A stretch of 16,395 nt of DNA from the NCBI GenBank assembly GCA_934130045.1, contig CAKOXI010000022.1, positions 1 to 16,395 of the forward strand, given 5' to 3'. Position 1 is the stretch's first letter, and every line of letters starts with the position of its first letter. Below, piece after piece: positions 1 to 6,863 of this stretch. The translations under genes and the position numbers were made by a program. Source of the DNA: an uncultured Bacilli bacterium (GTDB lineage: Bacteria > Bacillota_I > Bacilli_A > RF39 > UBA660). The notes under the pieces were generated by a model. The model was not told the origin of the DNA, ran no database searches, and worked only from the letters and a program-made list of their open reading frames with translations.

Positions 1-9
1 ATGAAAAAA

Positions 10-59
10 GAATTGGTACAAAACTGTCCAATTCCTAGATTGACATTTTTGTCCAATTC
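10..59. repeat. Cluster of three 10-base repeats, one inverted
   Basis: The word TGTCCAATTC occurs at 25-34 and again at 50-59. A near-perfect inverted copy, GAATTGG-T-ACA, lies at 10-20. Copies one and two can fold into a hairpin of ten pairs with one bulged T and an AAAC loop. No long T-run follows the first hairpin, so it is a poor intrinsic terminator. Repeated, partly inverted words of this kind are found at the ends of some insertion sequences, for example the IS21 family, but no transposase is visible because the window starts here. The element type is not established. Confidence 0.45.
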
Positions 60-60
60 T

Positions 61-277
61 ATATTAACATTTACAAACCTCTTTTCAAAAATTATATATT
101 TTAGTTCTATTAAAGAAATCTAATTTATTAATATATGTTTTTTTATATGAAATAATTTAATATTATAGTTAATAATAAATATATTTATTTTAAGGTAAAA
201 ATTAATGTGTAAAAACTATGTAAATTTATGTCGAAATATGTCTTTTTTAATGTAAATAAAAAATTTTTATAGTAAAA
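61..277. other. Non-coding AT-rich stretch with no recognisable gene
   Basis: Together with the repeat cluster this forms about 300 bases before the first gene. It is almost pure A and T with short homopolymer runs. I see no open frame with a ribosome binding site, no tRNA and no structured RNA. A 40-codon open frame beginning at base 1 runs into it, but it is built from the repeats, has no visible ribosome binding site because the window begins there, and resembles nothing I know. Confidence 0.5.
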
Positions 278-283
278 TATAAT
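278..283 (+). promoter_or_regulatory. Consensus -10 box upstream of the first gene
   Basis: A perfect TATAAT ends 18 bases before the ATG at 302. No good -35 box or TG extension is seen at the right distance. A transcript from here would start at about 290, next to the GGAGGG ribosome binding site at 291-296, giving a leader of only about a dozen bases. It may be a real short-leader promoter or a chance match in AT-rich DNA. Confidence 0.35.
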
Positions 284-301
284 TATGATTGGAGGGTTTT
301 T

Positions 302-1378
302 ATGAAAAATAAAATTAAAGTTGTTCAATATGGAACTGGAAAGATGTCAGCATATACTATGCGTTATGTTTTTGAACATGGTGGTTTAGTAGTAGGGGCT
401 TTAGATATTAATCCAAATGTGATTGGAAAAGATATTGGTGATATAATTGGTTGTGAAAAAAAGGGTGTTATTATAGATGATGTTAAAAATGCTGAGGAAA
501 TGTTAACTGAGTTAAAACCAGATGCTTGTATAATAACAACCATGAGTTTATTATCTGATGTTGAAGAAGCTTTAATGATATGTGCAAAATGTGGTGTTAA
601 TGCTATTACTACATGTGAGGAGGCTTTTTATTCATTTAATTCAAATCCTAGTTTAACTAAAAAAATTGATGAATTGGCTAAAAAAAATAATTGTACTATT
701 ACAGGAAGCGGTTATCAAGATTTATATTGGGGAAATTTAATTTCTGGACTTTCTGCATCAACAAATATGATAAAGAAAATAAAAGGTAGTTCATCTTACA
801 ATGTTGAAGATTATGGTATAGCTTTAGCGAAAGCTCATGGTGCTGGTTTAACTATGGAAGAATTTGAACGTGATGTTGCTTCAGTTGATAAAATTTCTGA
901 CGAAGAACGTAATAGTTTGATAAATGAAGGAAAGTATTTACCTTCATATATGTGGAATGTAAATGGTTGGCTTGCTGATAAATTAGGATTAACTGTTACA
1001 CATCAAAGTCAGAAGTGTGTACCACAAACTAATTCTTATGACATTGAATCATCTACACTTGGTATGACAATTAAAGCAGGTATGGCAACTGGAATGAGTG
1101 CACTTGTTACAACTGAAACTAAAGAAGGTATCATTATTGAAACAGAATGTATTGGAAAAGTTTATAATAATGAAGAATTTGATAAAAATGAATGGACAAT
1201 TGAAGGGGAACCTAATACAACTATGATTATTAATAGACCATCTACTGTTGAATTAACTTGTGCAACTGTTGTAAATAGAATTCCTGATTTAATTAATGCT
1301 AGATGTGGTTTTGTTCCAACTTCAGAATTTGATGAACCAATGTATAAAATAAAAGATTTAAATGAATATGTAAAATAA
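302..1378 (+). CDS. DapB-fold NAD(P)-dependent dehydrogenase, 2,4-diaminopentanoate dehydrogenase-like
   Basis: The 358-residue protein opens with a Rossmann fold. The glycine motif GTGKMS lies at about residues 11-16, followed by a second strand ending in the acidic ALDINP segment and then IGKDIGDIIG. This layout matches the dihydrodipicolinate reductase N-terminal family and is closest in memory to 2,4-diaminopentanoate dehydrogenase (Ord), which oxidatively deaminates 2,4-diaminopentanoate in clostridial ornithine fermentation. At 358 residues it is much longer than true DapB (about 250-270) and close to Ord length. The ATG at 302 has a strong GGAGGG site five bases upstream. The other ornithine-pathway genes (orr, ortAB, oraSE) are not beside it, so the substrate is uncertain. 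It stands alone, with a terminator at 1385. The family is fairly sure, the exact reaction is not. Confidence 0.7.
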   Translation: MKNKIKVVQYGTGKMSAYTMRYVFEHGGLVVGALDINPNVIGKDIGDIIGCEKKGVIIDDVKNAEEMLTELKPDACIITTMSLLSDVEEALMICAKCGVNAITTCEEAFYSFNSNPSLTKKIDELAKKNNCTITGSGYQDLYWGNLISGLSASTNMIKKIKGSSSYNVEDYGIALAKAHGAGLTMEEFERDVASVDKISDEERNSLINEGKYLPSYMWNVNGWLADKLGLTVTHQSQKCVPQTNSYDIESSTLGMTIKAGMATGMSALVTTETKEGIIIETECIGKVYNNEEFDKNEWTIEGEPNTTMIINRPSTVELTCATVVNRIPDLINARCGFVPTSEFDEPMYKIKDLNEYVK

Positions 1379-1384
1379 TTATAT

Positions 1385-1410
1385 AAAAAGGAATTTTTTC
1401 CTTTTTTTGT
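1385..1410 (+). terminator. Intrinsic terminator after the dehydrogenase gene
   Basis: A nine-pair stem (AAAAAGGAA at 1385-1393 with TTCCTTTTT at 1398-1406) closes a TTTT loop and runs into a T-rich tail. It starts seven bases after the stop codon. Confidence 0.75.
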
Positions 1411-1429
1411 TATTTTATTAAGCTTTATA

Positions 1430-1438
1430 TGATATAAT
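1430..1438 (+). promoter_or_regulatory. Extended -10 promoter of cysS
   Basis: TGATATAAT combines the TG extension at 1430-1431 with a perfect TATAAT at 1433-1438. The -35 region is weak. The predicted start at about 1445 falls at the AGAGGTG ribosome binding site (1444-1450), so the leader would be very short. Confidence 0.6.
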
Positions 1439-1457
1439 TTATTAGAGGTGTAGAGAT

Positions 1458-2864
1458 ATGAATTTGAAATTATATAATTCATTAACTAGAAAAAAGGAAA
1501 CATTTGTACCTATTGTTGAAAATCATGTTGGTATGTATGTATGTGGACCTACTGTATATGGACTTCCCCATTTAGGACATGCTAGATCTTATATATTTTT
1601 TGATACATTAAGAAGATATTTTGAATATAATGGCTACAGTGTAAAGTATGTACAAAATATAACAGATGTTGGACATATTGTTGGCGATATTGATGATGGA
1701 GAAGATAAAATTCAAAAGCAAGCTTTGATAGAAAAAACTGATCCTGTTGCAATTGCTTATAAGTATGAAACCATATATTTTAAGGCAATGGATAGATTAA
1801 ATGTTTTAAGACCTACGATTAGTTGTCGTGCAACTGGTCATATAATTGAAATGATTGAAATGATAAATAAATTATTAGAAAAAGGGTATGCTTATCAAAC
1901 TCAAAATGGTAATGTTTATTTTGATATTCATAAATTTAGAGATTATGGTATTTTATCTGGTAGAAAATTAGATGAAACTTTAACTGGTCAAAGAATATCT
2001 ATAGCAAGTGATAAACATTGTAATGAGGATTTTGCTTTATGGAAAGCTGCTGATAATGGTCATATTATGCGTTGGGCTTCACCGTTTGGAATTGGATATC
2101 CTGGTTGGCATATTGAATGTTCTGTTATGTCTAAGAAATATTTAGGTGAAAATTTTGATATTCATGGCGGTGGTATTGATAATATTTTTCCACATCACGA
2201 ATGTGAAATTGCTCAGTCAACATGTGCAAATGATAAACCTTTTGCCAACTATTTTGTACATAATAATCTTGTTACAATTAATGGACAAAAAATGTCTAAA
2301 TCGTTGGGTAATTATGTTGACTTAGAAACATTATTAGATAAATATAATCCTAATATTTTAAGATTATATTTATTAAAAAATCATTACCGAAGTGTTCTTG
2401 ATTTTAATGATGATGCATTATTAGAAGTAACAAAAATATATAATAAATTTGTTGATTTTTTTGATAAGTATAAAGATTTAGATGATTTTGATCAAAAAAA
2501 ATATAGTGATGTTGAAGATTGTTTGAATAAGTTTTTTGAAGCTATGGATGATGACATAAATACTTCTTTGGCTTTATCATATTTAATGGAACTTGTTAAA
2601 ATTGCTAATTCAAGTAGTGATATGTCAAAAATTAGTTTTATATATATGAAAGTTTATGAACTATTAACTAAAATATTTGGTTTAAATATTGTAAAAACTG
2701 AATCCAATATAGATTCTGAAAAGTTTATAAATATATTAATAAAGTTAAGAGATAAATTTAAAAATGATAAAAATTATGAGATGGCTGATTATATTAGAGG
2801 TCAATTGTTAGATGCCGGTATTACTTTAATTGATAGTAAAGATGGTACAAAGTATAAAAAATAA
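1458..2864 (+). CDS. cysS: Cysteine--tRNA ligase (cysteinyl-tRNA synthetase)
   Basis: This class I aminoacyl-tRNA synthetase charges tRNA-Cys with cysteine in the cytoplasm. The 468 residues match the usual length. The HIGH-type motif is HLGH in GLPHLGHARS at about 38-41, and KMSKS is at 278-282. The structural zinc ligands, by alignment with the E. coli enzyme, are Cys29 (CGPTVYG), Cys221 (GWHIECS), His246 and Glu250 (FPHHECE). A C-terminal DALR-type helical domain follows, containing FEAMDDDINTSLAL and ending with the NYEMADYIR segment typical of the family. The ATG follows AGAGGTG by seven bases. The gene is flanked by terminators on both sides and is probably monocistronic, unlike the gltX-cysE-cysS cluster of Bacillus subtilis. 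Nothing in it looks broken. Confidence 0.97.
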   Translation: MNLKLYNSLTRKKETFVPIVENHVGMYVCGPTVYGLPHLGHARSYIFFDTLRRYFEYNGYSVKYVQNITDVGHIVGDIDDGEDKIQKQALIEKTDPVAIAYKYETIYFKAMDRLNVLRPTISCRATGHIIEMIEMINKLLEKGYAYQTQNGNVYFDIHKFRDYGILSGRKLDETLTGQRISIASDKHCNEDFALWKAADNGHIMRWASPFGIGYPGWHIECSVMSKKYLGENFDIHGGGIDNIFPHHECEIAQSTCANDKPFANYFVHNNLVTINGQKMSKSLGNYVDLETLLDKYNPNILRLYLLKNHYRSVLDFNDDALLEVTKIYNKFVDFFDKYKDLDDFDQKKYSDVEDCLNKFFEAMDDDINTSLALSYLMELVKIANSSSDMSKISFIYMKVYELLTKIFGLNIVKTESNIDSEKFINILIKLRDKFKNDKNYEMADYIRGQLLDAGITLIDSKDGTKYKK

Positions 2865-2885
2865 AACATTTCGTTTTATTTTTTT
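2856..2885 (+). terminator. Intrinsic terminator of cysS, overlapping its stop codon
   Basis: A twelve-pair stem (2856-2867 with 2873-2884) contains a single C-G pair at the loop end and closes a five-base loop. The downstream arm ends in seven T. The upstream arm includes the last codons and the TAA of cysS. Confidence 0.75.
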
Positions 2886-2917
2886 GATAGAAAAATGTAT
2901 ACAAAAATACCTTAAAA

Positions 2918-2926
2918 TGTTATACT
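2918..2926 (+). promoter_or_regulatory. Extended -10 promoter of mraY
   Basis: TGTTATACT matches TGnTATAAT with one mismatch. No convincing -35 box is present. The expected start near 2933 gives a leader of about 26 bases and keeps the AGGAG site (2946-2950) intact. Confidence 0.55.
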
Positions 2927-2958
2927 TGTATTGTTAATTAGTTGTAGGAGATGATGAT

Positions 2959-3948
2959 ATGTTAATTTTAACTAAAGCAATACTTGCATTGATGATTGGA
3001 TTTATTTTATCCGTTATATTTGGTTTTTTCTTTATTCCAGTTTTAAAGAAAATGAATATTAAACAAAAGGTTAGTACTTTTTTATCCCAGCATAAAAAGA
3101 AAGATGGTACTCCTACAATGGGTGGTTTAATTTTTATTATTCCTACTATTTTGACGGTAATTATATTATTATTATTAAATAAAATTGAATTTACGGAAAA
3201 CTTATTTATTGTTATGTTTGTATTTATTTCGTATGCAATACTTGGATTTTTAGATGATTTTTTAATTATAAAAAATGGTAATAATGCAGGTTTAACAGTT
3301 TTACAAAAATTATTTGGTCAACTTTTTATTGCTGTAATTTTTTTCTATATATTTATTCATAATGGAAATGAACCAGTTTTGGATATTCATACATTAGGAA
3401 TAAAAATTAATATGGGATGGTTTCATGGAATTTTTTTACTTTTTGTTTTATTAGCTGGATCTAATTCTGTAAATTTGACTGATGGATTAGATGGATTAGC
3501 TGGTGGGTTATCGCTTATTGCTTTTTTAGCATTTGGACTTATTAGTTGGAATTCTACATGGGTTCCTGGAAGTGAAGATATAGCTATATTTTGCTTTATT
3601 TTAGTTGGATCATTACTTGGATTTTTATTTTATAATACTCATCCAGCTAAAGTATTTATGGGAGATACGGGATCATTATCTCTTGGAGCCACTTTGGCTA
3701 CAGTTGCAATTTTAACTAATCATGAAATTACTTTGGTAATAGTTGCTGGTGTTTTTGTTGTTGAAACTTTAAGTTGTATTATTCAAAGAATTGCTATTAA
3801 AAGATTTCATAGAAAAGTTTTTTTAATGGCTCCAATACATCATCATTTTGAAAAATTAGGTTGGCAAGAACAAGATATTGTTAAGGTTTTTTGGGTATTT
3901 GGTTTTATTTTAAGTATGCTTGGAATTTTCTTTGGTGTTTGGTTATAA
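2959..3948 (+). CDS. mraY: Phospho-N-acetylmuramoyl-pentapeptide-transferase (MraY)
   Basis: MraY transfers phospho-MurNAc-pentapeptide from UDP to undecaprenyl phosphate at the inner face of the membrane, forming lipid I for peptidoglycan. The 329 residues contain about ten hydrophobic helices, as expected. Signature segments are KKDGTPTMGG (48-56), the catalytic aspartate pair DD at 99-100 followed by GLTVLQKLFGQ, NSVNLTDGLDGLAGG (169-183, with Asp175 and Asp178), FMGDTGSLSLG (233-243, Asp236) and the histidine loop APIHHHFEKLGW (291-302). The start is the third of three closely spaced ATG triplets; of the two others, the one at 2954 is out of frame with it and the one at 2951 leads to a stop after four codons. 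An AGGAG site lies eight bases upstream. It is not inside a dcw division cluster here. Its presence implies a cell wall, which argues against a wall-less mollicute. Confidence 0.97.
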   Translation: MLILTKAILALMIGFILSVIFGFFFIPVLKKMNIKQKVSTFLSQHKKKDGTPTMGGLIFIIPTILTVIILLLLNKIEFTENLFIVMFVFISYAILGFLDDFLIIKNGNNAGLTVLQKLFGQLFIAVIFFYIFIHNGNEPVLDIHTLGIKINMGWFHGIFLLFVLLAGSNSVNLTDGLDGLAGGLSLIAFLAFGLISWNSTWVPGSEDIAIFCFILVGSLLGFLFYNTHPAKVFMGDTGSLSLGATLATVAILTNHEITLVIVAGVFVVETLSCIIQRIAIKRFHRKVFLMAPIHHHFEKLGWQEQDIVKVFWVFGFILSMLGIFFGVWL

Positions 3949-3950
3949 AA

Positions 3951-3979
3951 TTGACATATCATATTTTTTATGATAATAT
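3951..3979 (+). promoter_or_regulatory. Sigma-A type promoter of the lipoprotein gene, with an internal inverted repeat
   Basis: A perfect TTGACA (3951-3956) is followed after 17 bases by TAATAT (3974-3979), with a TG extension at 3971-3972. The spacer carries a seven-base inverted repeat, TATCATA (3957-3963) and TATGATA (3969-3975), separated by TTTTT. This could be an operator between the -35 and -10 boxes, or a weak hairpin ending the mraY transcript. Confidence 0.75.
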
Positions 3980-4006
3980 AAACTCCTGTCTGGAAGGGAA
4001 GAAGTA

Positions 4007-4447
4007 ATGAAAAAAATTTTAATTATGTTTTCAGTTATTATGTTTTTAACTGGTTGTAGAGAAAAAAATATTAATTGTGAAATGAATATTAAAGAAAAAA
4101 ATATATCTTCTAATGTGTTTGTTAACGGAGTTTTTGATAATGATAAGTTGGTTAAACAAAGTATTAAAATTAGTTTTGATTTATCAGAATATTTAGAGTA
4201 TGCTGATATAGATACATATTATGAAAATTTTAAAAATGAATATTCAAGTTATGATAATGTTGAAGGAGTTTTACTTGATATTTCTAAAAATGATAATAAT
4301 ATTGTTATTAATATACAAATTGATTTAGAAAAAATTGATCCTGAGACATATAAAGAATTAGATTTTGGTAATGGGAATGTTATAGTTTCTTCAAAGGTTT
4401 TTGAAAATGAATTTGTTGATATGGGATTTACTTGTAATAATGAATAA
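4007..4447 (+). CDS. Small lipoprotein, possibly YehR/DUF1307-like
   Basis: The 146-residue product begins MKK, then a hydrophobic stretch (about 4-14), then the lipobox LTGC with the lipidated cysteine at residue 17. It should therefore be exported and anchored to the outer face of the membrane. The mature part is short, acidic and mostly predicted strand, with the segment DNDKLVKQSIKISFDL near 42-57. The size, the single cysteine-containing start of the mature domain and the alternating strand pattern recall the YehR/DUF1307 lipoproteins of Firmicutes, whose role is unknown. That match is from memory and weak. The start at 4007 has AAGGGA seven bases upstream and its own strong promoter. 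It is probably monocistronic, ending at the terminator at 4446. Confidence 0.7.
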   Translation: MKKILIMFSVIMFLTGCREKNINCEMNIKEKNISSNVFVNGVFDNDKLVKQSIKISFDLSEYLEYADIDTYYENFKNEYSSYDNVEGVLLDISKNDNNIVINIQIDLEKIDPETYKELDFGNGNVIVSSKVFENEFVDMGFTCNNE

Positions 4448-4477
4448 AAAATTAATAAGTTTTATATTAATTTTTTT
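4446..4477 (+). terminator. Intrinsic terminator made only of A-T pairs
   Basis: An eleven-pair stem (4446-4456 with 4466-4476) closes a nine-base loop and is followed by T at 4477. It begins at the stop codon of the lipoprotein gene. There is no G-C pair, so strength is uncertain, but the position is right. Confidence 0.6.
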
Positions 4478-4515
4478 ATTTTACTTTTTAGCATAATAAT
4501 GTTTATATTGCTTTA

Positions 4516-4544
4516 TTGACACAGCAAATATTTGGTGTTATAAT
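4516..4544 (+). promoter_or_regulatory. Fully consensus extended -10 promoter of the J-like gene
   Basis: TTGACA (4516-4521), a 17-base spacer and TATAAT (4539-4544), with TG at 4536-4537, match the sigma-A consensus at every position. It is the strongest-looking promoter in the window. The predicted start near 4551 gives a 20-base leader. The -10 box lies inside the short palindrome GTTAT-A-ATAAC at 4537-4547. Confidence 0.85.
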
Positions 4545-4570
4545 AACATAACATTAAATGAGGTGATTTT

Positions 4571-5293
4571 ATGTTAACATTTTTAAATGGAGAAAATAGT
4601 GATTCATATAAAATGGCTGTTTGTTTAGATAATAAATTAAAGTTAATTGGATATGGATTTAATTATTATCAAATATTAGGTTTGGATATAAATTATACAA
4701 GGGAAGAATTAGATGAAAATTATAAAAATCTGATGGATTTAATGAGTAATAATAATGTGCTTGAAGAAGAAAAAAATCTTGTTATTGAAGCACATAGATG
4801 TTTTACTAGTTTTTTAGGTTCTACATGGTATGAAAAAGATGTTGGCTCTTATGAAAGAAGTAATGTTTCTCGTCAATATGAAGTTTCTAATAATTCAAAA
4901 AAAATGTTTTCAAATTTGGAAAAAGAAATAGGTAATAAAGTAGTTGTCAATTATATTGAAAAAAAAGATAATGAATTTATTGAGAATAATATAGTTGGTA
5001 TTCTTGCAAATGTTGATAATTTTAATAATATTACTATCTGTGGTCTTGATAATTTTGATATAGAGTTTTTAGGTGAAAATTCAGCAATAATTAAGATAAC
5101 TGATAAGAGTGGAAAAGTATTATATTCAAATGAATATTTAGAAGATAAAAGTAAGCGAGAATTGTATACTTTTGAAAAAGATGTAGTTGATGGTTTTAAA
5201 ATAGCTAGTTGGGGATTTTATAATGTCAGAAAATTAGAGCTTGAAGAAAATTTAAAAAATGTTAAAAATAATGCATATGTAAAAAAAATATAG
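4571..5293 (+). CDS. Unrecognised protein with a degenerate, HPD-less J-domain-like segment
   Basis: I do not recognise the whole 240-residue protein. Residues about 31-90 look like a DnaJ J-domain: NYYQILGLD matches the start of helix I, TREELDENYKNLMDL matches helix II, and EEKNLVIEAHRCFTSF matches helix III, followed by WYEKD where J-domains have the RxxYD ending. The invariant His-Pro-Asp between helices II and III, needed to stimulate Hsp70 ATPase, is replaced by about eight residues including SNNN. Residues 110-200 are rich in predicted beta strand (KVVVNYIE, IVGILANV, ITICGLD, AIIKITDKSGKVLYSNEY) and the end is helical and charged. No signal peptide or membrane segment is seen, so it should be cytoplasmic. 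AGGTGA lies four bases before the ATG. It is transcribed alone from a consensus promoter, converging on pyk. Function unknown. Confidence 0.6.
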   Translation: MLTFLNGENSDSYKMAVCLDNKLKLIGYGFNYYQILGLDINYTREELDENYKNLMDLMSNNNVLEEEKNLVIEAHRCFTSFLGSTWYEKDVGSYERSNVSRQYEVSNNSKKMFSNLEKEIGNKVVVNYIEKKDNEFIENNIVGILANVDNFNNITICGLDNFDIEFLGENSAIIKITDKSGKVLYSNEYLEDKSKRELYTFEKDVVDGFKIASWGFYNVRKLELEENLKNVKNNAYVKKI

Positions 5294-5314
5294 TGAATTT
5301 TCACTATATTTTTT
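5283..5314. terminator. Bidirectional intrinsic terminator between the J-like gene and pyk
   Basis: A fourteen-pair stem (5283-5296 with 5301-5314) closes a four-base loop. It has A-runs on the left and T-runs on the right, so it can act on both strands. It covers the last codons of the J-like gene and ends one base before the end of pyk, which is read from the other strand. Confidence 0.85.
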
Positions 5315-5315
5315 A

Positions 5316-6713
5316 TTATATTTGTTCAATTTTCATTAAATTTGTATGTTTTGCTTGATGTTTAGGGAATGAACCTGTAATTACAATAATATCATCTTTT
5401 TCTAAGTTATATTTTTCTATAGCTTTTTCTTTTGCAACTCTAATAATATCATCAGTACTATCCATAACACCAACATTTACAGGATATACTCCCCAGTTTA
5501 AGGCAAGTTTACGTCCTGTTTTATCATCAGGTACTAATGCTAAAATAGGTGCTTTTGGTTTTAGATTACTTATTACTTTTGCAGTTTGACCAGTCATTGT
5601 TGCTGCACAAATTAATTTTGCATTTAATAAATCAACACTATCAATTACACTTCTTGCAATTGCTGTTGTGATATTATTAGTAGTTGGTTCATAATTGAAT
5701 TCTGCAAATTTTTCAGCTGTTTTACAAATATTAGCCATAGCTCTAACTGTTTCAATTGGGTGTTTTCCTACTGTTGTTTCACCACTTAGCATAACAGCAT
5801 CTGTTCCATCAAATACGGCATTAGCTATATCACTTGTTTCAGCTCTTTTTGGTCTTGTATTTTCCATCATTGTTTCAAGCATTTCTGTAGCAACAATACA
5901 AATTTTATTCATTCTACGGCAAGTTTTAATCATTTTCTTTTGAACGATTGGTAACATTTCACTTGGAATTTCAGTTCCCAAATCTCCACGAGCAACCATT
6001 GCTCCATCAGATACTTCAAGAATTTTTTCTAAGTTTTTGATACCTAATTCACTTTCAATTTTACAAATAATTTGTAAATCTTCTCTTCCTTGTTCTTTTA
6101 AGATTTCTTTAACTTCTAAAACATCTTCAGGGCAACTTACAAATGAAATAGCTAAGAATTCTCCACCATTTTTACATGCATAAATAATATCTTCTCTATC
6201 TGTTTCACTAATGTATGGAATATCAAGTTTTTTACCAGGTACGCTTAAACTTTTACGATTTCCTAATTTTCCACCATTAACGATTTTACAAGTTACTCCA
6301 TCAGCTTCTTTAGAAATAACTTCAATTTTCATTTTAGCATTTTCAAGTAAAACTACATCTCCTACAACTAAATCGTCAAGAACATTTGGGTGGTTAACTG
6401 TAATTCTTTCTTCATTACCAACAACGTTGTCTTTAACAATACGAATTGTTTTACCTTCTACTAAATTGATTGATTCTCCTTCAAGTACACCACTTCTAAA
6501 TTCAGGACCTTTAGTATCCCATAAAATAGCAACATTTTTTCCAGTTCTTTTTCTTACTTCACGAGCTGAATCTTGTGCCATTTGTCTTTCTTCCATTGTA
6601 GCGTGTGAGAAATTAATTCTTGCAACATTCATTCCAGCTAATACCATTTGTTCCATAACATCGGCATTATTACTAGCTGGTCCAATACTACAAATAATTT
6701 TTGTTTTTTTCAT
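5316..6713 (-). CDS. pyk: Pyruvate kinase
   Basis: Pyruvate kinase makes pyruvate and ATP from phosphoenolpyruvate and ADP, the last step of glycolysis. The 465 residues cover the A/B/C core and lack the extra C-terminal PEP-utiliser-like domain found in Bacillus enzymes. Visible active-site elements are ARINFSH (31-37, Arg32, Asn34, Ser36), DTKGPEFR (66-73), ICKIE (216-220, Lys218 and Glu220), ARGDLG (241-246, Asp244) and the ATEML segment with Thr276, where most homologues have ATQML. The B-domain lid contains LLENAKMKIEV, where the usual form is closer to VLVDDGLIELEV. The start has AAAGGAG seven bases upstream (6721-6727 read in reverse) and a good promoter. It is single-gene, convergent with the J-like gene and divergent from the 210-residue unknown. 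Confidence 0.97.
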   Translation of the reverse strand: MKKTKIICSIGPASNNADVMEQMVLAGMNVARINFSHATMEERQMAQDSAREVRKRTGKNVAILWDTKGPEFRSGVLEGESINLVEGKTIRIVKDNVVGNEERITVNHPNVLDDLVVGDVVLLENAKMKIEVISKEADGVTCKIVNGGKLGNRKSLSVPGKKLDIPYISETDREDIIYACKNGGEFLAISFVSCPEDVLEVKEILKEQGREDLQIICKIESELGIKNLEKILEVSDGAMVARGDLGTEIPSEMLPIVQKKMIKTCRRMNKICIVATEMLETMMENTRPKRAETSDIANAVFDGTDAVMLSGETTVGKHPIETVRAMANICKTAEKFAEFNYEPTTNNITTAIARSVIDSVDLLNAKLICAATMTGQTAKVISNLKPKAPILALVPDDKTGRKLALNWGVYPVNVGVMDSTDDIIRVAKEKAIEKYNLEKDDIIVITGSFPKHQAKHTNLMKIEQI

Positions 6714-6743
6714 ATATTTACTCCTTTCAAAATAGACAAGATG

Positions 6744-6772
6744 ATTATATCACAAATTTATAATAATGTAGA
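6744..6772 (-). promoter_or_regulatory. Extended -10 promoter of pyk
   Basis: Read on the minus strand, TGATATAAT gives a TG extension and a perfect -10 box at 6749-6744. Seventeen bases upstream is TCTACA (6772-6767), four of six matches to the -35 consensus. The predicted leader is about 24 bases and includes the AAAGGAG site. Confidence 0.7.
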
Positions 6773-6784
6773 ATAAATTTTAAA

Positions 6785-6812
6785 AATTTTTCAATTTTTT
6801 CTTTGAAAAATT
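6785..6812. repeat. Ten-base perfect inverted repeat between divergent promoters
   Basis: AATTTTTCAA at 6785-6794 is followed after eight bases by its reverse complement TTGAAAAATT at 6803-6812. The right arm contains the -35 box of the plus-strand promoter, and the left arm lies just upstream of the pyk promoter. It could be an operator for either gene, but AT-rich palindromes also arise by chance. Confidence 0.5.
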
Positions 6813-6830
6813 AAATATTTATGATATATT
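6803..6830 (+). promoter_or_regulatory. Extended -10 promoter of the 210-residue unknown gene
   Basis: TTGAAA (6803-6808), a 16-base spacer and TATATT (6825-6830), with TG at 6822-6823. The predicted start near 6837 gives a leader of about 26 bases that includes the GGAG site at 6852-6855. Confidence 0.6.
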
Positions 6831-6863
6831 ACTCTAATACCCTTAAAAAATGGAGATGATTTT

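Noticed and set aside
1..123. A 40-codon open frame from the ATG at base 1
   Set aside because: It is built largely from the repeated word, has no visible ribosome binding site because the window begins there, and the product resembles no known protein.
1162..1482. A minus-strand 106-codon frame over the end of the dehydrogenase gene
   Set aside because: It is the mirror of a real gene and of the terminator and promoter between genes; no start signals.
5695..6735. Two plus-strand open frames of 82 and 174 codons inside pyk
   Set aside because: They lie antisense to a fully conserved pyruvate kinase gene and their products are artefacts of its codon use; no ribosome binding sites fit.
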